Origin: Mesostigma viride
Taxonomy: Eukaryota; Streptophyta; Mesostigmatophyceae; Mesostigmatales; Mesostigmataceae
DNA: 62,000 bases
NCBI GenBank assembly: GCA_009746045.1
Contig: RPFO01000552.1
Coordinates: 1-62,000, forward strand
Reading direction: 5' to 3'
In this document: piece by piece, positions 45,756 through 58,632 of the stretch
Position numbering within the stretch: position 1 is the first letter of the stretch
How the letters are laid out: every line of letters starts with the position of its first letter
Notes under the pieces: generated by a model
The model's input: the letters and a program-made list of their open reading frames with translations, nothing else
What the model was told of the DNA's origin: nothing
The model's database searches: none
Position numbers and translations under genes: made by a program

Positions 45756-46352
45756 CCATTTGAAATGTCGTATTCGCGCCTTCATGTCAAATAATCTTAT
45801 GCTACTTGGCATCAGCCAGGGTTCCCTGCAGGTATCCAAAAATGTGCAACGTTGCAAATGTGCTTTTTGCAGCATACCAAGGGCAGCTGCCAAGTTTGGC
45901 TGCAATATTCAGGAGCTCATTTGCATGGATGGTCTAGGGTGCCTAAGCGGGCTAAAATCGTGCGACATCGTGGTTTTTATGCTACTAAACGTCACCGTTG
46001 GGACCCCTGCAGGTATCACAAAGATGTGCAACTTTGCAATCCCTCTTGGGGTACTAGAGAGACATTAACCACCACATATGGGCCTATGTATGAGCAAAAC
46101 TGCAGCTAGGAAAAATTGACATGTCGTAATTGCACCTTTCACGTCAATTATTTTTACATACAAAAGCCTGAATTCCTGGCTGCCTGAGCTTGGAAGGCAG
46201 CCGTTGATTGTAAACAAATGCCATGCCAGTGGTAACAACTCCTTGGAATAATTTCAGTGAAACAAGTAATGATTTATGCAAGCTCACACCATTTGCAGCT
46301 GAGTCATGATACATATTGTAAGCACTTTTGTAATGCCATTCTTAATTTTCCT
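45756..46352. other. No gene recognised
   Basis: A direct repeat of CCTGCAGGTATC(A)CAA(A)ATGTGCAAC occurs near 45825 and 46009. A plus-strand acceptor-like pyrimidine tract ends CAG at 46363, but no matching plus-strand gene is convincing. Confidence 0.4.
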
Positions 46353-47864
<1,512 letters not shown>

Positions 47865-48086
47865 CTGTAACAAGTAACGCGTTCCGGCAGCACCAATGAA
47901 TGATTGCACATAATGCATGAATGCACATACGTCATGCACATATAAACATGCAGCAACAAAGAAACATTTCGAAACCTGCGAGTTCCCGCGAATGCATGAC
48001 CGCTATATATACCGCAAAACGAAAGTCCGCAGCAGGCAGCCTGTCATGATTTCAAAAATACTTCGCCCTGTACCTGCTCACTTGTC
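47865..48086. other. Spacer before the LINE
   Basis: It contains GCATAATGCAT-like and TATATATA sequences. The LINE 5' end probably lies here but I cannot fix it. Confidence 0.4.
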
Positions 48087-51000
48087 ATGGCCTCCTTTCG
48101 CCCACATAAAAGGGCACGGTCCAGTTCGTCAAGGTCAATAGGTCCTTCCAATCTGGTGTCCCCAGCTAGAAGGGCCCTATCCTCAGCATCTTGCTGTGCA
48201 TCTTCTTCCCCTCCGCGGCCGCCTCCGAAACCTCCTCAGACTGCACGCATTTCTTATGCGTGCAGACGCAGACTCATTCTACCTGGCCACCCGAGCCAAC
48301 CGTCGGCGTCGCCTCGACGCGTTGGCAGGACGAATCGAAACGGTGATTGAAAGCATAAGTCCCCAACCCGCCCCCCCTACCCCACCACCTCCACCCCCAC
48401 CCCCATCACCACCCTGCTCCATCTCCGCCCCCACCCCCGCCTGCACCCCCCTTTTCGGTCAACGCGCGCCCTTGGTCATCGCCACCTTCAACGCCCGCAC
48501 GCTCCAGCCCGACGCTGACCGCTGTCACTGCCTGCGCAGTGACGACTGTCAGTGCCATCGAGTATCCAATCTTATTGGTTTCTGCATCGACAATAATATC
48601 GCCATCCTGGGAATCCAAGAACACAGGCGCACTGCATCGGCCCGCGGATCAACTGCCCTTGCTGCTGACGACATCGACGGCTGGCGGTTCTACTACGGAG
48701 GCGGCGACGGCACCGGGAACGGGGGCGTCGGTCTCCTCTGCTCCCCGCTCGCCGTACGCCACATGGGCGAACCCCAGCTGGTCAACGCTCGGCTCCTTGT
48801 GGCCACTTTTCATTCGATGGAGGGCCACTCGACCTACGCCCTGACGGTGGGCGTTGGTTACGCACCCCACTCCGGCCACCCAGAACAAGACCGCAAGGAC
48901 TTCTTTGCAGCGCTGGAGAACCTGGCGAACGGCATCCCTGGTCGCAACTACCTCGCTCTGCTGTTGGACGCCAACGCCACGCTACCACCGGGTACTGGCG
49001 GATGTCAGCACGCCCCCAACGGTACGGTCTCCAATGCCAACACTGAACTTTTTGCTGATTTGCTTACGACATGCGATTTGGTCACTGCCAACACCCGCTT
49101 TCCACATAGTCCAGATGCTTTGGTCACACACACCTCGCCAACTGGCACTGAACGCTGCATCGACTATGTTGTAATGCGCAAGCGTCATCAAGGCTCTGTA
49201 CTAGCTGCTCGCTCGCATGTGATCCCCCTGGTGCGCTCCGATCATCGCATCGTCACCGCCCGCATCCGCCTGCGATTCCCCTCGCCCTTTCGTAAGCACG
49301 TGGCACCACCTGATTTGCGCACACTTCAGTTGCTCGAGAAATCTGACGACGCTCTGGAGGACTTCCCTGAAAAACGCGCCCACAAGAAAGCCGCAGAGGC
49401 GTTCGTCGACGCGCTGGACATCCCGGCCAGCCACGCCCAGCTGTTCGCTGCCGGCCCGGCATCGGCCCTTCGGCACCTCGCTGACAAGCTGCCCGCGGCC
49501 GGGGCCCTACTGCCCCCCCGCCGCCCGCCCCGCTTCACCAGCCTGCACCGGCTCCCCGCCGTCATCCAGGCCCGGCAAGCCCTGCGCGACAACAGCGACC
49601 CCGCCCGCTACGCCCGTCTCAAAGCCGATTACCACTCGGCCATCCGGCAGGCGACCAAGGAGCAGGAGGACCTTCATGTCCGCGAGTACTTCGCCCACCT
49701 CAAGGACCAGCACGGCAAGTACGCCTGGACCCGCCTGCGTCACGCCCAACGGCCCGCCGGCGGCGCGCAGCCGGCGCCGCGGACGCTCTCTGGCTCACCG
49801 CAGCAGCAGCTCGACCAGTGGTATTCCTCCCAGTCCCGGCTGCTCGGCGCCCCCCCGCCGCCTCTGCCGCTTGGCCCTCTGGCGGCCGCACGCCTGGCAG
49901 TAGCACCGGCGGACGTCCCTGCGCCGCCCACGCCGCCCGCCGCTGAGCAGGACTACACGTACCCAGCCCTGACGGAACCCCTGGCCGACCCCAACGAGCT
50001 CCCGCCGTTCACCGAGCTCGAGCTGAGCACCGCCGCCAAGCAACTCCGCTTCTACGCCGCCGTTGGACCTGACCAGCTCCCAGCCCCGGTGATTAAACTG
50101 ACGGCGCTCACGGGGTTCCTGCTTGACGTCTGCAACCGGATCCTGCTTGCCGACGCGCCGCCGATTCCTGAGTGGCAGCACAGCTACCGTATTATGCTGT
50201 ACAAAAACAAAGGTTCCCCTGACGACCCCGCCAACTACAGAGGAGTCTGCATCCAGAGCGCCGCACTCAAGTTGTTCATGCGCATGATCCTCAACCGCCT
50301 TCGTTCTGCTCTCGACTGTCACCTTGGGGAAAGTCAAATGGGCTTCCGTCCTGGGCGCAACACCGTCATGGCCATCTTCGTCGCGCGTCGCCTCTTCGAG
50401 GAAATCGCTCTCCTGCAACCTCAGGTGAGTTTCCCGCCATCCTGATCTTCGTCGACTTCATCAAGGCTTTTGATTCTGTCCTCTGGGACGCTCTATGGGC
50501 TGTACTTGCTCGCGCTCGCGTCCCCACTCCCCTGATTACCGTCATCCGCACGCTGTATGAGGGGTCGACCACTTCGGTGCGCACTCAACACGGCATTACC
50601 CCGCCCTGCCCACTGCAGACCGGCGTCTGGCAGGGTTGCGTCCTGTCGCCGTACCTGTTTATTATTGTCGTGGATTATGTTATGCGCCAGGCACGTGCTC
50701 GCTTTGCTAGCATTGCAGGCCGTGCCCCTGGCGTAGCGATCACGAACGAGCTTGGGGAAGGGGGGCCGACTAACCAGCAGAATTTACTAGCTGACCTCAT
50801 TTATGCCGACGACATCACGCTAATCGAGAAGCCGGAGTCTGCCCAACTTTGGCTGGACTGCCTGGCGCTCGAGGCTCGGGCGGTTGGTCTAGAAATCAGC
50901 CCCAAAACGGAGGCCCTGGCCCTCGGCATGGCAGGGCCCCCACCCACACTCCGCCTCTTAGACGATGCCGAGGTCAACTACCCGATCCTTCAGGCCGCTT

Positions 51001-51706
51001 CAAGCTGCTCGGCAGTTGGCTTCCCAACTGCGAGGACGACATGACGACACGGATCGGCATGGCGTGGGCGCACCTCCATGACCACCGCCGCTGGTGGAGC
51101 AACCCCGCCCTACCCCGGATCGTCAAGCGTGACCTCTTCAAGGTCGTCATTCTGACGATCCTGACCTACGGCGCCGAGACGTGGACACTGACGCAGGAGC
51201 TGGAGCAACGACTCGACGGCGCCGTCACCAAGATGCTGCGCCAGGCCCTTAACATCCCCCTTGGTTTGCACATTAGTAATGAGGATTTGTACGCTGATTT
51301 GCCCTATGTTTCCCACATTATTAGGCACAGGCGCCTGGGCCTAGCGGGGCACCTGGCCCGCACAGATCAGGTAGATACATCAGATAGACTAGCTGGCACC
51401 AAGCCCGCCCAGCCTGGGCGATATGTCCTCACCTGGCGTGCCCCCGGCCGCGCGCGGCAGGGCCCCCACCCGTGGACTTTTCGTGATAGACTCGGCATGG
51501 ACATGTGCTCCACTAGACGTGACGGGCTCACCCCCGGGCAGCCTCCTGGTTTGTCTGTAATATGGAGGCAGATGGTGCGCAAGGATAGATGGCAAGTAGT
51601 GATGAAGGAGACCACCCCCAAGCCTGCGGGGGCTCCGCGTGTGACCAAGTATGGCATTCATAGCGATTCGGGCCGCGGTGCCCACACCCCTGTAACTAGG
51701 ACCTAG
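48087..51706 (+). pseudogene. LINE ORF2: AP endonuclease and reverse transcriptase, frameshifted
   Basis: Frame 48196-50445 carries the endonuclease/exonuclease/phosphatase signatures TFNARTL, GIQEHRR, ALLLDANA and SDHRIV; a frame from ATG 48087 may be the true start with a shift near 48260. A Cys/His-rich insert (CHCLRSDDCQCHR) sits between the first two motifs. The reverse transcriptase begins with YRIMLYKNKG and NYRGVCIQS, FRPGRNT. A one-base break near 50430 is followed by IFVDFIKAFDSV, GVWQGCVLSPYLF and LIYADDI. A second break near 51000 leads to GAETWTL and RRLGLAGHLAR. It nicks DNA and primes reverse transcription on target. Two breaks make this copy inactive as written. Confidence 0.9.
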
Positions 51707-51800
51707 ATAGCTTATACCATCCATTCCATCCCATGTTCCCCTCCCACTGAGGACTTATGCTCACGTGACGCAGTCACGTGTCTATTAATTAATTAATTAA
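48087..51800 (+). mobile_element. APE-type LINE with ATTA tail
   Basis: It holds one long ORF2 (endonuclease, reverse transcriptase, C-terminal HLAR region) and ends in (ATTA)n at 51781-51800. The tail directly abuts the stop codon end of a zinc-finger gene fragment (51797). Homologous 5'-truncated ends are at 29875-30363 and, as a 203-bp stub, at 36250. The 5' boundary is approximate and target duplication was not identified. Confidence 0.88.
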
Positions 51801-52048
51801 TCTTCTTCCCCATCAGAGTGGGCTTCTTTGTCATTAGCAGCCCTCTTGTCAATTCCTTTCGCGCTATCAAGCTGATTGCCCAGGTCATCCGGAGCGACTT
51901 TCGGCTCCTTCCTATCGCCGCAGCATTCCTTGCACAGAATTGTCTGTCCAAAACCTTCTTCTCCCACGCCGACGCCACAAAAAACATGCATCCACTTGCC
52001 GCACGTGCACTCGTGGACTAGGCCAACCATGTTTTTGCAACCACCCCC
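51797..52048 (-). pseudogene. C-terminal zinc-finger fragment of a disrupted gene
   Basis: The minus-strand frame entering from the CACTA 2 terminus encodes CKNMVGLVHECTCGKWMHVF, then FCGVGVG and ILCKECC, a Cys/His cross-brace-like finger. An acidic/basic tail ending HSDGEED and a stop at 51797 follow. The start of the gene is missing: CACTA 2 begins at 52049, and its other side lies beyond copia B. Similar C-terminal fingers occur in transposases and in chromatin proteins, so its identity is open. Confidence 0.55.
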
Positions 52049-52065
52049 CACTAGGAACTCGGTGG

Positions 52066-52412
52066 TGGTAAAAAATACCACTTTTATCACTTTTTATCAC
52101 TTTTTATCACTTTTTATCACTTTTTACCACCCAAAACCACCCAAAAGGTGGTATAAAGTGGTAAAAAGTGATAAAAAGTGGTAAAAAGTGACGAAAAGTG
52201 ATAAAAAGTGATAAAAAGTGATAAAAAGTGATTTAAAAAGCGACTTTTACCACCTAAAACACGGCCACGGAGGTGGTAAAAGTGGTAAAAGGTGGAAAAC
52301 GGTGGTAAAAAGTGGTAAAAAGTGGTAAAAAGTGATAAAAAGTGGTAAAAGTGGTAAAAGTGGCCAAAGTGGTAAAAAGAACACCACGACGAGCACAAAA
52401 GTGGTAAAAAAT
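52066..52412. repeat. Subterminal repeats of CACTA 2
   Basis: TTTTTATCAC is repeated four times, then the orientation flips after CCACCCAAAAG to about 25 copies of GTGGTAAAAA or GTGATAAAAA. The flip can fold into a hairpin. It occupies the same position as the TCTCAGGA array of CACTA 1 but is unrelated in sequence. Confidence 0.92.
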
Positions 52413-52544
52413 ACAAGGGCTGAACCGACAACAAGTCAGTTTAGGCCCAAACAATGAATGATGCATCTTTATTCAACATAATGTCGGCATGATTACACTT
52501 GTGTGCAGCATCTAATGAGGCCGCAAAATGCTGGCGCAGCAGCT

Positions 52545-55500
52545 TCAATCAGAATCATCCTTGGCATCACTACCGTTAAAATCACTGTCATTCCCCTCGT
52601 TGCTAGAGGTTTGTTCTCTATAGTCCCTGACCGTGCGCGCGCGTGCACTTGTGCGCAACGGGGGCATGGGCTCCTTCCCCTTGTGTGATGCAGGCGCCAA
52701 AGCCTCAGATTTCTTCTTTCTCTTGCGAGGCGGGGCTGCGCGTGAGGGTTCTGCCGCCGTGGTTGCCGGCGCGGGCTGCCGTTCAGCGGGCGGCTTCTTT
52801 TTCTTGCGAGGCGGGGCTGCGCGTGAAGGTCCTGCCGCCGTGGTTGCCGGCGCGGGCTGCCGTTCATCGGGCGGCTTCTTTTTCTTGCGCGGCGGGGCTG
52901 CGCGTGAAGGTCGTGCCGCCGTGCTTGCTGGCGCGGGCGGCGGATCAGCGGGCGGCGGTTCAGCGGGCGGCCGTTCAGCGGGCGGCTCAGGTGGGAAGTA
53001 CCTGATGTCTTCCTGCCACCTTGTCGCCGTGCTTTGGAAAAACTCGTTCTCCAAAGCCCACCCGGTTGCCAGGTGACGGGGCAGCTTGCAGTGAATGACC
53101 GAAAGCTGGGGCTGATGCCGTGGGTCCAGCACAAACCCAACAGAGCTAACAGATGTTGGCCACACTAGCTTTGCCGTGCGTGGTGCCTCGGCGCTGCGGA
53201 CCAACACCAAGCGTTGATCCCGAATGTAAGCCACCTCCGATGCATCGAAAAGCTCTACTCTCAGCACAAGCTGTTGAGTCCACTGCCCCACCGGCTGCAC
53301 CAGCTTCGCCACGAGAATGTGGGTCAGGTAGCCGTACTGAGTGCTGCTTCCCTCCTTATGGTAGGCTACACCACAGTTTGCAGTCCGCCATGCTTGCTTC
53401 CTGTCAGCTTCTTTTGTCCGGTAATTGAAACCGTACAAGTGCACCCTATCATACTCCTCAGCCTTGAGCTGCACGCCGGCTGCTGCAGCCTGGACAAGCT
53501 CCGGGACCAGCGGCTGCTGGTTGAGTCCGATCCAGTCTTTGAGCCATGAGAGGTCGCTGCACAAGGGCCGCCTGCATGCACATCGTATACAAAGCAAGAT
53601 AGCAATGCAAGAAAAAAAAATTAGAATAACGGCAGTAGTCCTTGGAAATCAGATGAAGTTCCATATACTGAAAGAAAATCAGCTCAAAGAATAGCAACTT
53701 ACAATAATAGGACAGCGGCGTCTTACCAGTAGGCCTCATCGCCGTTGACTTCGGGATCTTTGTACTCCGCATTGGGCAGCGCATACTCCAACAAAATCGC
53801 GCCCACTTCATCAGATTCCGCGGCGGTGAAAGTGTAGAAATTCTTGCGGCTGCGCCCCCCCAACTCGACCTTCTTGGACGGGTCTGCGTGGATGACGTCC
53901 CAGATGTAGTAGCGGTCTTTTGGCTGAAAGAAAAAAAAGAAAGCAAACAAGACATTGCAAGCAGCGCACACAAATATGCACAGAAATTAGCTGCATGCAG
54001 CACAAGACCGGGCCACAAGCAGCGCGTACATAACACTAAATCTGCACACAAATCCATTAAAAAAAAAAATCGGTCACTAGCGTGTACTTACCATCCCGGT
54101 TTTCACCATGTGATAGGCCAGATGGGTCAGCGCCTCAGACTTGCGATATGCTCCGTCCATGGAGCACTCCACATTGACGTTGGACAGCTTAGCTTTCGTG
54201 ATGGCCCCCATCATCCGCTCGCCCGACGCCATGGTGCGGGTGTCACATCGACCCAACAAGGGGATTTGCTGGGCCAGGTGGGCCATCATATGAACAGATT
54301 TTGCCATCTCAGACGCTGGCGCTATACGCTCCATCGCCACAGCAGCAAGCAAAAACATCTCGCCGCAGTCATCCAACTGCTGCTGAGTCGCCGGGCCGCT
54401 AGAAAACACAAAGTCCCAGGCCGCTGATTGAAGGAGAAATGCTTGCCGTGCATCGTCATCTAACCGCCCACGCAAGATGGTCGGGAGTTGCTTGCAAAAG
54501 TAGAGGATCTTGTCACGCGTCTTGGATTTTTCAGTACTCTTCGCATCGCAGAGCAAGCCACTGATCCGGCCGGTGAAGTAGTCGGGTAGGCTATGCGCCA
54601 TGATGTCATCGAGACCTGCGCATTACAACCACACGCAAAAAAATAACACATAGTAGTAACACGACAGCCGAAAAAAATAGTCAGTCCTATGTAAATCACA
54701 CAGACCATAGTCAGTCCTACATATTAAATTTCCAAATTACGGGAAAAATAAAAACCCAATGTCACACTTACGCTTGATATCAGCCTTTTCCTCAGCCGTC
54801 AGCTGGAACCCGGGGCGCGGTGCTGGCGCCCTCTTCTTCTTGCGGCCTTTCTTCGGTGGACTTTGGTGGTCTCCCTCCGGTGGTGGGTCTCCCTCCGGTG
54901 GTGGGTCTCCCTCCGGTGGTGGGTCTCCCTCCGGTGGAGGGTCTTCATCAGGCCGCCACAGCTCCGGGTTCAGACCGAGGACCTTCAGCCTGCCACGAAG
55001 TGACCCGGTCGCCATAGCCTTCCCTGCATATAGTACAAACAGAAAAAAAAAAAAAAACAATATTACATCAGCTTTCCATGTGAACAGATAGGCCACAGTC
55101 AATGTATGCATGCAACAATCACAATGAAATGATACAATTAAATGTTTAGCAATTACCGCTTGTGCAATGAATGACCCGCTTGAAGTTGTTGGGACACAGA
55201 TGGAACTCGTCAATAAAATGACGGATCTTCAGGTGAACCCAGTACGGTAACTTGAGAAACGGCTCGGGCTGCTTTTTTAGCGTAGCACAGTACTTCAGGT
55301 AGCCAGCATGGTCCATCTCCTGAACAACAGGAGCGTGAGCCGGCCGGCGGGGGTCACCCTCGGGAAACATGCGGTCATTGCCAAGGAGAACGATACGGCC
55401 ATTTGAGATAAAAACCCCACGCCACTCATCACCATGTAGGACGCATTGATAGTACCCTGCATCTGGAATGTTCAGGGACTTGGAGTATGCCGGGTAGTCG

Positions 55501-56637
55501 TGAATTATGCCAGCAAGAATGGACCTCACAAATGTCGTAGTGTAAACACCGCCACGTCCAGCGTCACATCACAAATGTAATACCCCTTCCACAGTACCAG
55601 GAAGTCCTCAGCGATCAAGTCCAAAAAAATGGTCATGTTCTTGGGTGCCTTCCCCTTCATGGCGCCCACAAGAAGCACCATAGGGCAAAACCGCCCATTC
55701 ACCATCACCCACTCGGGCAAGTTCACACAGGAAACAAACGCGGGCCAGCTGCTGTGGGTATCCATGAAAGACCTTGGACATACTCCGTCAAAATTCAGAA
55801 GGAAGATGGTGTTCCGCGGCTGGCTGCGAAAGTCCCAGTTGTTCTTTATGTGCTGGATGGCACGGCTGTCTGCACGAACAGGTCCATGCACAAGAAACAC
55901 CAGACGTAAAAAGAAAGGTATCCATCAGAGCAGTACAAACAAAAGATAAGCGCAAGAGGAAAAATCTCGAACTTGATACTTTGGCACACATTGCATAACA
56001 GAAGGCGTAGAAACAAGTGCAAACCTGCCTTTCAAGCCGTCCACAACGCGCGTGGATGAGTCTGGCTCCCTGTTTTCATGTTCGCAGCGTACTGAAGGGC
56101 TTCCGCCATTTCCGGGACTCGGAACCAGGCCCTAATCCGATCCATCAGGGGGAAGTGCCTAACCTGGCGATGCGCTTTCCGCGAGTTGACGATGTCACCG
56201 TTTCTGTCAGTGTACGTCTCGTAGCGCGACAGCTTGCAAAGAGGGCAGCTCTTAGTAATCTTGTCCTTGTACAAGTAACCCTCGCATGGGCAGGCATCGT
56301 ACACACGGTACCCCAAGCCCAAGCCTTTGATCACTTTCCGTGCCTTCCAGATACTGTCGGGCAGAGTGTTGCCCGCGGGGAGAACGTTTCCCAACAGCTT
56401 AAAGAGCTCATCAGCAAAGGTCTGAGGGCATGAGTTTTCCCCCATTAGCGTCAGCAATTGCAATGTAAACATCAAGGCCTTGCTCTCAGATCCCGGGTAC
56501 AATGGCGTATCGTCCTTGACTCTGGCCACTGCTTCGTCATAATTTCTAGCAAACTGGCGTGCTGCATCCTCTCCACTGGCCGACCCGTCGTCAGGGTCCT
56601 CGGCCATGAATTCATCGACTGTCTGTCCTTGACGCAT
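52545..56637 (-). pseudogene. CACTA transposase (Tnp2-like), second copy, six exons
   Basis: Exons are 56637-56029, 55869-55157, 55023-54772, 54615-54092, 53923-53727 and 53571-52545. Exon 1 starts MRQGQTVDEF and has CPCEGYLY...CPLCKLSRYE. Exon 2 has FDGVCPRSFMDTHSSWPAF, LPEWVMVN, HDYPAYSKSLNIPDAGY and FIDEFHLCP. Exon 3 holds four PPPEGD repeats and a basic run. Exon 4 is DUF4218-like (ASGERMMGAI...NVECSMDGAY), and exon 6 DUF4216-like with a Lys/Pro repeat tail. Intron 1 appears to use GC-AG (AAAG/GCAGGT). The frame changes near 56080 as in the other copy, and a further break lies at about 55528. It cuts the element at its ends; this copy looks decayed but less so than CACTA 1. Confidence 0.88.
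52720..52960 (-). repeat. 81-bp coding repeats in transposase 2 tail
   Basis: About three units encode a 27-residue repeat with RAAPPRKKKKPP and PAPATTAA. They are analogous to, but different in sequence from, the 63-bp repeat array of CACTA 1. Confidence 0.85.
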
Positions 56638-57545
56638 TTACAATCTCTACATGGAGGGCCGGCATCGACCGTTGATGGTCAATGCCGGCCCTCCGTGGCT
56701 AACCAGTTGCCATCGGGATCACAAATCGAGCCACGCTAGGGCGTCTGCGCCAGTGAGACCACTGGCAGCTCACTAATCAACCGTGACCATGAAGTCCGGC
56801 TCAGTCCACATTTCCAGGAACGCATCCAACATAATTTGGCGATAAAACTCAGGAAGCCTGCAGGATGACCAATGAAACTGGACAATGTAGGTATCCGTGG
56901 AGGAAGGGAAAGGAGATATCACGAAATTTGGCCAGCTAGCATGTGTGTCGATGTAAGTGTTCGGCTCGAGTCCGGTATCCATGGGTGGGTAGCAAAAGCC
57001 GACCGCCATCTTTCTGGTGCCTGTGCACCCGCCGCCGTGATAGCCGCTAAGTCACCCGTTGCAAGTTTGAGTCTGCTCGCCAACGCTTTCGATGTCGTCG
57101 ATCCCTTTTGATCAAACGGACATTTTCTCAGTCATTCAAATGGTAGATATTACGGTCAGTGTACGGTAGTGTTGGTTAGTCACGGGCTCATTGGTAGAAG
57201 TCTACTGAAACGGTACAGCCTTAGCTCCTGAGGCCTCTGTACTTGTACCAAGCAGTACGGAGTTTAGCCGATCCGCACGCAGCCGCGCGGGGCGTGCGGG
57301 CCCCGCGCGGGGCGTGCGGTCCGGCCGTTTGTGTAGCTGCCGTTGGTGCCTTTTGGCGAAAGACGTTCAAAAAATTTTTGCGCGGGATGCTGCCAGGTTC
57401 GTCGATCTGCTGAATCCAACGGCGGACAGAGGCAGGTGCAGTGCGTCATGTATACGTTGGCACCGTCTCCGTTCGCAAAACGGGGGGATTCCGGACTTAG
57501 CCAGCCTTGGTCATCTGCATGGTGGTGTGCGACCGAACGTTGTAA
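56638..57545. promoter_or_regulatory. Divergent spacer of CACTA 2
   Basis: It separates the two start codons by 908 bp. GGAGGGCCGGCAT faces its complement at 56654-56696. GC-rich direct and inverted units (GGGGCGTGCGG, CCGCGCGGGG) lie at 57275-57325. A transposase relic lies within (56773-57009). Promoter role is inferred. Confidence 0.55.
56773..57009 (-). pseudogene. Relic of a second, diverged Tnp2-like exon
   Basis: This is a 78-codon frame. EPNTYIDTHASWPNFVISPF followed by FHWSSCRLPEFYRQ and LDAFLEMW aligns with the PRSFMDTHSSWPAFV...KAPKNMT...LVLW part of transposase exon 2, with many substitutions. It could be a duplicated exon or the remains of an older CACTA insertion. It is too short to be a transposase. 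Confidence 0.6.
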
Positions 57546-58632
57546 ATGCCGAGAAGGGTAGCAGTGCTCCGACCAGCTCACGTGTGCAGTGACGAGGAGT
57601 GGGAGCGATTTGATGCAAAAGCGACCGAAGACGAAAAGCCCAAACAAAACGTCGGTCCCAAGGAATATGTGCGGACCTTAAGACTGCAAATAACGACCTT
57701 TGGCCGTGCATACCTGGTAGACGGGTATGTCCTCAAGGAACAGGATGGCAAGATGGTGGAGGCGTTGATTAACCGGATAAAGAAGAGCTGCAGTAACTTT
57801 CTAGAAACAGCTGTGGGTGACGACAACCGTGCAGAGCTGGATAAGTATGAGGCATCATGCTGGGTGCTAGACCCGACGACTGGTGAGCTCACCCCCCAGA
57901 AGCCCAAGGGCTCCAAACCCAAAGCCTTAAGTGTTGACGAATTCGTAAGAAAGGAGCTGAGCCGGTGGCTAAGCAACGCGAGCTCCAAAAAGCGGCAGAG
58001 TGCTGGCGCCGAGGAGTCAGATGATGACGGCGACCTGAAGGAAAATCGCCAAGCGCTCGGCGACGTGACGAACATGCCAAAGGTAATAACGCTATCTTTA
58101 GCTACAGGAGTCTGCAAGCTTCTTGGTTTTTCATTTCATCGCGGGTCTGCTATTAACCGACTTCCCGAATGTTAACGTCCTTATTCCATCCATGCCCCGC
58201 CCTCTGCTTGCAGGCAATTCCTGCTGCCAAGCCGGCGGCAAAGCCGGCGGCCAAGCCGGCGGCCAAGCCGGAGGTCAAGCCGGAAGTAAAGCCGGAAGTA
58301 AAGCCGGAGGTCAAGCCGGAGGTCAAGCCGGAGGTCAAGCCGGAGGAGGCCAAGCCTGTGCAGCATGCCACAGGCGTCCGAGCAGATGAAATTCGGAGAC
58401 TCAGAGCTCGGCTCCAAGCCCTTGAGGAGGAGTTAGAGCAGGAAGTCGCAGGGTACGCGCCTCCACCTGTGGAGGCATCGGATGTGAGGCTGCCGCCTCC
58501 GGTGGCCAAGAAGGTTGTTCCGCCGCCCCCTCCCGTTCCCAAGCAGCCTGTCATGCCGCCCCCTCCGGTGGCCAAGAAGGTTATACCGCCGCCCCCTCCC
58601 GTTGGCACGCAGCCTGTCATGCCGCCCCCTCC
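57546..58632 (+). pseudogene. CACTA 2 accessory gene, cut by copia B
   Basis: Exon 1 is 57546-58082 (MPRRVAVLRP...), exon 2 starts at 58214 after CTTGCAG; both sides are phase 0. The N-terminal block (RTLRLQITTF...KEQDG...RIKKSCSNFL...DELDKYE-like) matches the accessory gene of CACTA 1, as does VRKELSRWL. Exon 2 has tetrapeptide repeats KPAA/KPEV (histone-H1-like), a coiled coil (IRRLRARLQALEEELEQEV) and a Pro-rich repeat tail. The frame then runs into the LTR at 58633 and stops at 58657, so the true C-terminus is lost. Its likely role, partner or repeat-binding factor for the transposase, is inference. Confidence 0.75.

Larger units (their letters stand above)
52049..58632 (-). mobile_element. 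CACTA transposon 2, right end removed by copia B
   Basis: It begins CACTAGGAACTCGG at 52049, matching the CACTA 1 right end (CACTAGGAAGTCGG) at 13 of 14 positions. It holds the same two-gene layout: transposase on the minus strand (52545-56637) and divergent accessory gene (57546-58632). The element is interrupted at 58632/58633 by copia B, so its other TAGTG end should lie past the window. Its subterminal repeats differ from CACTA 1. Sequence and intron positions show it is a distant relative, not a recent copy. Confidence 0.88.

Noticed and set aside
52760-53076. Plus-strand frames rich in FFFLRGGAAREG
   Set aside because: Antisense of the Lys/Pro repeats in the transposase tail.
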